Assembly (NCBI GenBank): GCA_947166945.1
Contig: CAMVGH010000012.1
Coordinates: 1-39,720 of the forward strand
Origin: an uncultured Clostridia bacterium
GTDB taxonomy: Bacteria; Bacillota; Clostridia; Oscillospirales; Ruminococcaceae
Length of the DNA: 39,720 nt
Direction of reading: 5' to 3'
The position numbers and the translations under genes were made by a program. Numbering within the stretch: the first letter of the stretch is position 1; every line of letters starts with the position of its first letter. Of the stretch, positions 33,236 through 39,720 are shown piece by piece. The notes beneath the pieces are model-generated. The model was not told the origin of the DNA. It searched no databases and saw nothing but the letters and a program-made list of their open reading frames with translations.

Positions 33236-35628
33236 TGCGTTGTTACGATGCAGAATGCTGTTTCAACGAGATAATCGCTTACTTTAATTCTGAGGTAAGC
33301 GGTTATCCGTTCATAGCTAATATTGATGATGCAACGATATTGCAAGATATATATTCAAAAATGCAAGCAGACAGCAACAAGACGATCATTAGGGTATCCG
33401 ACTATTGTAATGGAGACAATCTTCCTAATGAAAGCGAATTACTATCAGATGTAGCTTCTGCTGATAATGGAGTCGTTCTCGGCTTATCGTCATATTATAT
33501 GCTTCGTGGTGAACAGGCATTAAAGAAATCTGTATCTACGCTTTTGCAGATGTCGGTTCATGGTCATGTTGTTATAATCATCTATGGTTGTAGCAGCATT
33601 CTGAGCAATGCCATTAGTGCGGACGGCGGAAGACCGGATCACCGCACAATTATATTAGAGAAACCGCAAATCTGCTTGCCTAAGATAACTTTAACGCAAT
33701 CATCTGAATTAGAGAAGGACTCTGCGGTAATAAAGGGAATCTCTAAACTCTTTTCTATATTAGAGATTATGTCCTATTGCAACAAATCATTTACAGAATC
33801 CGAGCTTATTGTTCATACGCATTACTCCTCTACGCTGTTCAAGAACGCAATGATGCCTGTAGACACCATAAATGGTATTTTTGCGATTATATGCAGGAAG
33901 TATCCGGAAATAAGGGCATCTTTAGAACAAGGCTGGGGTACTAACGCTCAATGGACGAGCTTATCAAACAAATTAAAAGAACATGGCTCGCTTTCTGCTG
34001 CTATAGACGCAGTATTAGGCAGTACCGTTAATCTGTCGATGCTGATTGATGATATTTTTGACGATCTAAAATCGGAAAAAGCATGGTATCTTTGGCTTGC
34101 GATGAAGATATTTGATGTAAAGGAAAACACATATCTCTCGCTTGCCGTAAAGAAAAGCTGTTCCTTAAACGAGCTTATCGATCTGATCTATATGATGCTG
34201 TTAGATTATAAGCATGACGATTCAAATTTCGTATCTTTGTATAAAGAAAGAAAACGAATTATTGAAAAGCTCCCTGATAACAGCGTATTAACGCAAGATT
34301 ATTGTGATCATGTCGGCAAATACGAGAAAAACGCTATCTATTATCTTACTGATTTAAGCTACAAAGAGAAACGAGCATTCCTGTTCTATCTCGGAAAATC
34401 GGAATATTCGTATACCGAATCTGAAATCCGTACTGTTACCGAATATGCCTTCCATGACCTATATGTTTATCTGAATGGATTTACATTTGATGAGCGAAAT
34501 ACACCTAACCCGTCAAATGACACGGAATTGCTGTCAATGCTTACAAACTATTTCCATGATTATAAACTTCAAAAGGTCACAAACAGGATTCATCCTGAGT
34601 TCATGGAAATGGTTGATAAAAACGCAGTATTACGTCCATTTACTAAGTTACTGCCAAGAATCAGTATTGTAAATGATATTGATAGAAGTGAAGCTCAAAT
34701 TCATTTCTTTGATGCTTTGGGCGTTGAATACTTAGCATACATAATTGAGCGATGCAAAATGCATGGATTGCAGTTTGTAATTCATGTAGCTCACTGCGAA
34801 CTTCCTTCTATAACATCACAAAACCTTGAATTCAAAAAATTCTTCAAACTTGTTCCTGATGAGAAAGGCGAATTAAAGCTGCCAGGCACTAAGAAACTTG
34901 ACGAGCTAAAGCATCATAGCGAAGAATTTGACTATCGAAAATGCAAAGAACCTGTTCATCTGTTTTTAGAGCTTGAAATTATTGATAAAGAATTGAAGAA
35001 GCTCAAAGAGATGCTTGTAAATCAGGAATTCAAGAAAATAATCATTATATCGGATCATGGTGCAAGCAGATTATCTGTAATACACAAGTCTGAGTGCAAA
35101 ATTCACACCTTAGAATGCAATGGTAATCATAGCGGAAGATGCTGTCCTGTTTCTTCTGATCCTAATATTTCTGAGGTTGTGTACGAGAATGGCTTTGCAA
35201 TCCTTGCTAATTATGATCGTTTCAAAGGTGGTCGACCGGCAAATGTAGAGGTACATGGAGGAGCAACGCTTGAAGAAACTGTTGTTCCCATTGTCGAGCT
35301 TACATTAAAGCCGGAAAAGGCAGATATTTATCTTGTAAGCAAATATATTGAGTTTCATAACAAAGAAATTGTTTCTGTTGTGGTTCATTCTAACTTGATG
35401 ATAGCAGCTCCAAAGCTAATAATCAAGGGCATTACAAATCCTGCATTTTCCTGTGAGTGCAGTTGTAGTGGAAATGTCGATACTAAGCACTACAAGTTTG
35501 ATATTCCTGAAATAAAACGTAGTGGTAAATTTACTGCCGATTTGTATGATGGTGATTCACTCATACAACAAGATATGCCGTTTGAAACAAAGAAGGCAGT
35601 AGGCACAGCAAAGGATTTCTTTTCATAA
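33235..35628 (+). CDS. pglZ: PglZ-domain protein
   Basis: 797 residues. The C-terminal half carries the alkaline-phosphatase-like PglZ domain: FFDALGVEYLAYI near residue 490, IIIISDHGASRLSV near 602, then RPANVEVHGGATLEETVVPIV. The N-terminal ~480 residues are helical without known motif. PglZ is the hallmark protein of BREX. The start overlaps the brxC stop by one base, so expression is coupled. Confidence 0.88.
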   Translation: MRCYDAECCFNEIIAYFNSEVSGYPFIANIDDATILQDIYSKMQADSNKTIIRVSDYCNGDNLPNESELLSDVASADNGVVLGLSSYYMLRGEQALKKSVSTLLQMSVHGHVVIIIYGCSSILSNAISADGGRPDHRTIILEKPQICLPKITLTQSSELEKDSAVIKGISKLFSILEIMSYCNKSFTESELIVHTHYSSTLFKNAMMPVDTINGIFAIICRKYPEIRASLEQGWGTNAQWTSLSNKLKEHGSLSAAIDAVLGSTVNLSMLIDDIFDDLKSEKAWYLWLAMKIFDVKENTYLSLAVKKSCSLNELIDLIYMMLLDYKHDDSNFVSLYKERKRIIEKLPDNSVLTQDYCDHVGKYEKNAIYYLTDLSYKEKRAFLFYLGKSEYSYTESEIRTVTEYAFHDLYVYLNGFTFDERNTPNPSNDTELLSMLTNYFHDYKLQKVTNRIHPEFMEMVDKNAVLRPFTKLLPRISIVNDIDRSEAQIHFFDALGVEYLAYIIERCKMHGLQFVIHVAHCELPSITSQNLEFKKFFKLVPDEKGELKLPGTKKLDELKHHSEEFDYRKCKEPVHLFLELEIIDKELKKLKEMLVNQEFKKIIIISDHGASRLSVIHKSECKIHTLECNGNHSGRCCPVSSDPNISEVVYENGFAILANYDRFKGGRPANVEVHGGATLEETVVPIVELTLKPEKADIYLVSKYIEFHNKEIVSVVVHSNLMIAAPKLIIKGITNPAFSCECSCSGNVDTKHYKFDIPEIKRSGKFTADLYDGDSLIQQDMPFETKKAVGTAKDFFS

Positions 35629-35640
35629 TCGGAGGTCTGT

Positions 35641-37104
35641 ATGAGCGAATTAGAATATCAGAGTGCTGACTTCATTGATAGACTTCGAGATGCGTTTGAT
35701 GAAATGGTTCTGTATAAAGACCTGAAAAAGAGCAACTTCATTTCCTCATTCAAATTGCCATCATTTATGCGTGATTGGGTAATTAAGCGCTTTCAAGATG
35801 AAGATGGAGAGATAGACACAGACGGTGCGAGTGAGTTTATTAAGCAATTCATTCCAAAGAAAGAAGAATGGAAAAGTATTCTGAACCGTGTTGTGAATTT
35901 CCATGAGACAGTCAAATTCTTGGGAAAAATCTCTGTAAACATAAATATCAAGAATCAGCTTGTCACGTTTAGGCTGCCGGATTTCGGTCTTGAGTTCAAA
36001 GAAACAATTATTCCGAGAGAAGTTTGGGATGAATGTTGCGATGAGCTATTGAAATCCGAGGAGAATTGGGGCATTATTGAAATAGGATACTATATGCCCG
36101 AAGATGAAAAAGATCCTGGCAAGATCAAACTTGTAAGCTATCAGGATTTTTGTCCCTATGAAGTATCATTGGAAGATTATAAGTCTGCAAACGAGGACTT
36201 CTCTCTGACAGAGTGGGTAGACATTATACTTTCTGCTATTGACTATAATCCGGAAGGATATGAGTCCTTTGAGCAAAAGCTCACTATGATTCAGCGTCTT
36301 CTGCCTTTCGTTGAAAAAAGAGTTAACCTTATGGAACTTGCTCCTCCTGGAACGGGTAAGTCTTATCTGTTTGGTCAAATTTCAAGATATGGTTGGCTTG
36401 TTTCGGGAAAAGTTACACGCTCAAAGTTGATATATGATCTAACTACTAAAAAAGACGGTGTTGTCGCTTTCAGAGACTATGTTGCTTTGGACGAGATAAG
36501 AGAAGCAGAGTACATGAAGGATGCCGAGATTCAATCTGCACTTCAAGCAATTATGGAGAATGGTAAATACCGTGCCCCTGATAATCATGAAGTGAATGTC
36601 GATGCAGGAATCATATTTCTTGGCAACATATCTTCTGATAGGCAGAACGAATATGTCAATATGTGTACTGAACTGCCAAAGCCATTCCATCAACCGCAGT
36701 TTCTTGACAGAATTCATGGCTTTATTAAAGGCTGGGATTTGCCGAGAATGAAGGATGATATGAAAGCATCGGGCTGGGCGCTTAACTCAGAATACTTTGC
36801 AACAATAATGCATGAGCTTCGTGATGATGCATCATATAGAGTTATTGTTGATAAGCTAATTGTAATGCCGCCTGACTCGGATACAAGAGATACAGAAGCA
36901 ATTAAAAAAATTTGTACCGCTTTCTTGAAGCTGTTATTCCCAAAAGTCAGAAAACCTGATGATATTAGTAGAAACGACTTTTGGAATTATTGTTTAAAAC
37001 CTGCAATGGATATGAGGGCAATAGTCCGTATTCAAATGGGCTTTTCTGATGAAAAATTACAAGGGAAAACGGTTCCCGATTTTGATGTAGAGGAACTTGA
37101 ATAA
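35641..37104 (+). CDS. brxL: BrxL-like AAA ATPase without visible Lon protease part
   Basis: 487 residues. The N-terminal ~190 residues resemble the BrxL DNA-binding part (short helices and RLPDFGLEFKETIIP). The AAA module has Walker A ELAPPGTGKSYL (~231-242), Walker B YVALDEIREAEY (~280-291) and a sensor-like IIFLGNISS. It ends at PDFDVEELE, soon after the AAA lid. The type 1 BrxL I know carries a further Lon-type protease domain that is missing here. Twelve bp separate it from pglZ. Confidence 0.82.
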   Translation: MSELEYQSADFIDRLRDAFDEMVLYKDLKKSNFISSFKLPSFMRDWVIKRFQDEDGEIDTDGASEFIKQFIPKKEEWKSILNRVVNFHETVKFLGKISVNINIKNQLVTFRLPDFGLEFKETIIPREVWDECCDELLKSEENWGIIEIGYYMPEDEKDPGKIKLVSYQDFCPYEVSLEDYKSANEDFSLTEWVDIILSAIDYNPEGYESFEQKLTMIQRLLPFVEKRVNLMELAPPGTGKSYLFGQISRYGWLVSGKVTRSKLIYDLTTKKDGVVAFRDYVALDEIREAEYMKDAEIQSALQAIMENGKYRAPDNHEVNVDAGIIFLGNISSDRQNEYVNMCTELPKPFHQPQFLDRIHGFIKGWDLPRMKDDMKASGWALNSEYFATIMHELRDDASYRVIVDKLIVMPPDSDTRDTEAIKKICTAFLKLLFPKVRKPDDISRNDFWNYCLKPAMDMRAIVRIQMGFSDEKLQGKTVPDFDVEELE

Positions 37105-37106
37105 GA

Positions 37107-37316
37107 ATGAAGAAAGCAACAGCACCATCTTGTATATCGTGTGGCAAAAAAGATTTATCAAAAGATGAAGTGGGTATCAATCTGAAACTTATTGGAAGGG
37201 ATATCCAAAACTTCTACTGTCTTGATTGTCTTGCAAGCGTATTTGAGGTAAGTGTTCAGGATATATTAGATAAGATTGAAGAATTCAAAGAAGAAGGCTG
37301 TACGCTGTTTTTGTGA
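37107..37316 (+). CDS. Small zinc-ribbon protein in the BREX operon
   Basis: 69 residues. CISCGKKDLS at the start and FYCLDCLAS in the middle give two CxxC pairs that could bind one zinc. A helix (VSVQDILDKIEEFKEEGC) follows. It starts 2 bp behind brxL and ends 8 bp before the cysteine desulfurase, so it is part of the operon. It could be a sulfur or metal carrier, or an adaptor. No known family recognised. Confidence 0.65.
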   Translation: MKKATAPSCISCGKKDLSKDEVGINLKLIGRDIQNFYCLDCLASVFEVSVQDILDKIEEFKEEGCTLFL

Positions 37317-37324
37317 GGTGATGT

Positions 37325-38446
37325 ATGGTGATATACGCCGATAATGCGGCAACAACTCAATTAGATATAGATGCATTTGAAGCTATGAAACCGTTTCTGC
37401 TTGAAAACTTTGCTAATCCATCAGGATCATATAGCTATTCAAAGAAAGCAAGGCAGGCTATAAAAGCAGCTCGAAATACGATTGCTGAATGTATTAACGC
37501 TGAACCCGAACAAATCTATTTTACATCTGGAGGTACAGAAAGTGATAATTGGGCTATTAAGGGCTTCGCCTTTTCTGATTATAATTATAGAACTATTATC
37601 ACTTCGCAAATAGAACATCACGCAATCTTGAATTCATGTTATGCTATTGAAAAGCTTAGATACCCTGTTGCATATTTGCCAGTAGACGACAAAGGCATTG
37701 TAACATCAGACACATTAAACAGGTACATATCAGATCAAACAGGACTCGTTTCCATTATGACAGCGAACAACGAAATTGGAACGATTGAACCTATCAAGGA
37801 ACTTGCGCAAATAGCACACCTTCATGGTACATTATTTCACACAGATGCAGTTCAAGCAATCGGTCACATCCCGATTGATGTAAAAGAACTTGGAATTGAT
37901 ATGTTATCTGCATCCGCTCACAAGTTTAACGGTCCTAAAGGTATTGGTTTCTTGTACTGTAAAGAAGGCATACTACAGCCTTTTCACAATGGTGGCTCAC
38001 AAGAGTTCGGTATGAGATCTGGAACAGAAAATGTGCCTGCAATCGTTGGAATGGCTGTTGCATTAAAGAATAACATAGAGGAAATGGAACAGAACAGAAG
38101 GCATGTGCGTCGATTAGCTGAGGTATTCCTTTCAATAATTGAAGCATCAAATGTTCCGTACATTCTCAATGGGCATCAGCAAAATAGACTTCCTGGCAAT
38201 ATAAACTTGTCGATAAAAGGAAAAACAGGTGAAGGGCTAATGCATCTGCTTGATCTTAAAGGTATCTGTATTTCTACGGGATCGGCTTGTGACAGCCATA
38301 ATCAGCAAGTATCTCATGTAATACAGGCTATCGGTGTGCCGGAAGATTTTTGCGAAGGGACAATCCGTATTACTTTCAGCAAGAACAACACCGAGCAAGA
38401 AGCGAGAACTATAGCCGGAACCATTATAAAAGCATTGAAATTATGA
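37325..38446 (+). CDS. Cysteine desulfurase (IscS/NifS/DndA type)
   Basis: 373 residues. MVIYADNAATT at the start, FTSGGTESDNWAI, SQIEHHAIL, HTDAVQA, the PLP Lys in SASAHKFNGPKG (~199) and the active Cys in STGSACDSH (~320) are all present, so it should be an active PLP enzyme that takes sulfur from cysteine. As the last gene of an operon with BrxP it most likely feeds sulfur for DNA phosphorothioation, as DndA does in Dnd systems. A general iron-sulfur role cannot be excluded. Confidence 0.9.
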   Translation: MVIYADNAATTQLDIDAFEAMKPFLLENFANPSGSYSYSKKARQAIKAARNTIAECINAEPEQIYFTSGGTESDNWAIKGFAFSDYNYRTIITSQIEHHAILNSCYAIEKLRYPVAYLPVDDKGIVTSDTLNRYISDQTGLVSIMTANNEIGTIEPIKELAQIAHLHGTLFHTDAVQAIGHIPIDVKELGIDMLSASAHKFNGPKGIGFLYCKEGILQPFHNGGSQEFGMRSGTENVPAIVGMAVALKNNIEEMEQNRRHVRRLAEVFLSIIEASNVPYILNGHQQNRLPGNINLSIKGKTGEGLMHLLDLKGICISTGSACDSHNQQVSHVIQAIGVPEDFCEGTIRITFSKNNTEQEARTIAGTIIKALKL

Positions 38447-38539
38447 AATAACTAACAGTAGATCCACTTTATATTTTTTTGCTCGCCTGAATACTTTTAC
38501 AAAATCTCGCAAAAGTTTTCAATCAAGCCCACAACTGTC

Positions 38540-38568
38540 TTGACTAATCTCCCGCAAGATGCTATACT
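38540..38568 (+). promoter_or_regulatory. Promoter of the Fic-like gene
   Basis: TTGACT (38540-38545), 17 nt, TATACT (38563-38568). GAGAGGTG stands before the ATG at 38591. The gene is thus separate from the BREX operon. No clear terminator is seen between 38447 and 38539. Confidence 0.7.
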
Positions 38569-38590
38569 TGAACCATTGAGAGGTGTTTCT

Positions 38591-39463
38591 ATGAACTACA
38601 TCACAGTCGCTCAGGCGGCTGAAAAATGGGGGATATCCGAGCGGCGGGTGCGCGACTACTGTGCCAACGGGAGAGTCACGGGCGCTCGTATAAAGGGCAA
38701 CAAGTGGGTGCTGCCGGAGACTGCCAAACAGCCTGAACGCAAAAACTCCACTAAGAAAAGCAGCCTGCTCACTGACGCTCTCTCCGAGGCTGTCATGACA
38801 GGAATACCAAACAGCGTCTACGAATATGTCAAGGTGAATTTCACCTATCATTCCGTGGCAACGGACGGCAGCTCCGTCACTCTTAAACAGGTGCAGAAAG
38901 GCTTTGCAGATCGCAAATTCAACTTGCTGCTGCCTGACATCAACACTGACGACACGCTTACAGCCGCGAATCATTTTCTTTGCATCGACAAGGTCATCGA
39001 GGAATACCGCGAACCATTGAGCGTGGATATGGTAAAAGAGCTGCACAGCGCTCTCGGGATAATGACCGAAAGATATCAGAAAAACACCCGATCCTACGAC
39101 GGCTACCGGACATTCGACTGCAAGGTCGGCAATCGGAAAGCGACTGCCCCGGAGCGGATATATAAGGAACTCCCCATACTTATTGAACAGTACGAAAGCA
39201 AAGAAATAATAACACTGGAGGACATTCTCGACTTTCATTACCGGTTCGAGCGTATCCGTGCGTATGCCGAGAACAACGGTCTAATCGGCAGACTGCTGAT
39301 CTTCAAGGAATGTCTGCGTAACGGCATCACACCGTTCATCATTGACAGCTCCGACAGACAGAGATACTTTGACGGATTGGACAAATGGGAGCGTGACCGG
39401 CGTGAGCTTATCGACCTTTGCCTTGACGCGCAGGTGAAATTCAAGCATGATCTGAATATATGA
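38591..39463 (+). CDS. Fic-fold protein with degenerate active site and N-terminal HTH
   Basis: 290 residues from the ATG at 38591. Residues ~3-45 form a MerR/excisionase-type HTH (ITVAQAAEKWGISERRVRDY). The C-terminal Fic domain has HYRFERI (216-222), but the motif HPFx[DE]GNGR reads RAYAENNGL (223-231): the catalytic His is Arg and the nucleotide-binding Gly and Arg are changed. The inhibitory helix motif SxxxEG is SVATDG (88-93), with Glu replaced by Asp. AMP transfer is therefore unlikely. It may act as a DNA-binding regulator. Confidence 0.7.
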   Translation: MNYITVAQAAEKWGISERRVRDYCANGRVTGARIKGNKWVLPETAKQPERKNSTKKSSLLTDALSEAVMTGIPNSVYEYVKVNFTYHSVATDGSSVTLKQVQKGFADRKFNLLLPDINTDDTLTAANHFLCIDKVIEEYREPLSVDMVKELHSALGIMTERYQKNTRSYDGYRTFDCKVGNRKATAPERIYKELPILIEQYESKEIITLEDILDFHYRFERIRAYAENNGLIGRLLIFKECLRNGITPFIIDSSDRQRYFDGLDKWERDRRELIDLCLDAQVKFKHDLNI

Positions 39464-39464
39464 A

Positions 39465-39495
39465 AACGACCTTTGGATTTGCTCCAAAGGTCGTT
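39465..39495. terminator. 13-bp hairpin at the end of the Fic-like gene
   Basis: AACGACCTTTGGA (39465-39477) pairs perfectly with TCCAAAGGTCGTT (39483-39495), starting 2 nt behind the stop codon. There is no T-run on either side, so it may stabilise the mRNA end rather than terminate. Its core CGACCTTTGG recurs in the hairpin at 23035-23059. Confidence 0.55.
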
Positions 39496-39505
39496 ATGTT
39501 ATCGG

Positions 39506-39664
39506 TTAGTTTTGATCGTATTTGTTATCATTCAGCTCGGCTTCTATCTCTTCGATAATAGGCAACGAGCCTTTGAGATCATCGGGTATAATCATTGTCA
39601 GATTTAAGTATTTTTCCTTTCTTTTATTTTGTTTTTTGAAAATATCCTGTGTTATGCATACCAA
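39506..39664 (-). CDS. Possible small ORF of unknown function
   Basis: From a TTG at 39664 it gives 52 residues; from the ATG at 39595 only 29 (starting MIIPDDLKGSLPII and ending in an acidic helix). No good ribosome-binding site stands before either start. Low confidence. Confidence 0.3.
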   Translation of the reverse strand: MVCITQDIFKKQNKRKEKYLNLTMIIPDDLKGSLPIIEEIEAELNDNKYDQN

Positions 39665-39720
39665 CGTGCAGCAGATAAATTATATCACATAAACCCGCAT
39701 CTGCGTCAGACCGAATATGT

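Noticed and set aside
24203-38446. Classical Dnd or Ssp phosphorothioation system
   Set aside because: No DndD, DndE, SspB or SspE-like gene; PglZ, BrxC and BrxL point to BREX type 4.

Overview
The window looks like accessory chromosome from a low-to-moderate GC gut clostridium, most likely Ruminococcus or a close relative (Oscillospiraceae). This rests on the Clostridia-type Shine-Dalgarno sites (AGGAGG, GAGGTGAT), near-consensus TTGACA-N17-TATAAT promoters, Thr-rich extracellular linkers, a type II-A Cas9 of the clostridial kind, and small mobile-element proteins that resemble the DUF6809 and DUF6550 families. No rRNA or tRNA gene was seen. The species assignment is inference.

Left part (1-7060). 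A class II glutamine amidotransferase (cut by the window edge) and a Zn-ribbon amidoligase form a two-gene operon. Next to it is a type II-A CRISPR-Cas9 locus on the minus strand: an intact 1371-residue Cas9 with all catalytic residues, a tracrRNA gene on the opposite strand inside the cas9 5' leader, and an array of seven identical repeats and six 30-nt spacers with a strong leader promoter. The adaptation genes are wrecked. cas1 is gone, cas2 survives only as its last ~43 codons fused behind cas9, and csn2 is cut to about half length. The leader-anchoring sequence is nevertheless retained.

Middle part (7061-18150). This holds a large metallophosphoesterase with an N-terminal repeat domain, a possible small RNA, two Ser/Thr-kinase genes divergent from an XRE regulator, and a compact RiPP-like cluster. 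In that cluster two Cys/Asp/Pro-rich peptides with related sequences flank a radical SAM/SPASM maturase. A small unknown protein, a second XRE regulator and an AlbA_2/Schlafen-type ATP-binding regulator follow.

Right part (18150-39720). A large serine recombinase, a small partner ORF, a hairpin-rich noncoding stretch, a RepA-like AAA ATPase (TTG start), a sigma-like factor and two small mobile-element proteins make up the core of an integrative element, all on the minus strand. Divergent from it, on the plus strand, lies a tight seven-gene operon that I read as a type 4 BREX system linked to DNA phosphorothioation: an unknown 815-aa protein, BrxP (PAPS-reductase-like with ferredoxin and DUF4007-like parts), BrxC ATPase, PglZ, BrxL, a small zinc-ribbon protein and a cysteine desulfurase. 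A Fic-fold protein with a destroyed catalytic motif follows.

Taken together this is a defence-rich accessory region. The RiPP-like cluster, the adaptation-less Cas9 locus with its overlapping tracrRNA/cas9 regulation, and the sulfur-linked BREX operon with an uncharacterised first gene are the parts most worth following.
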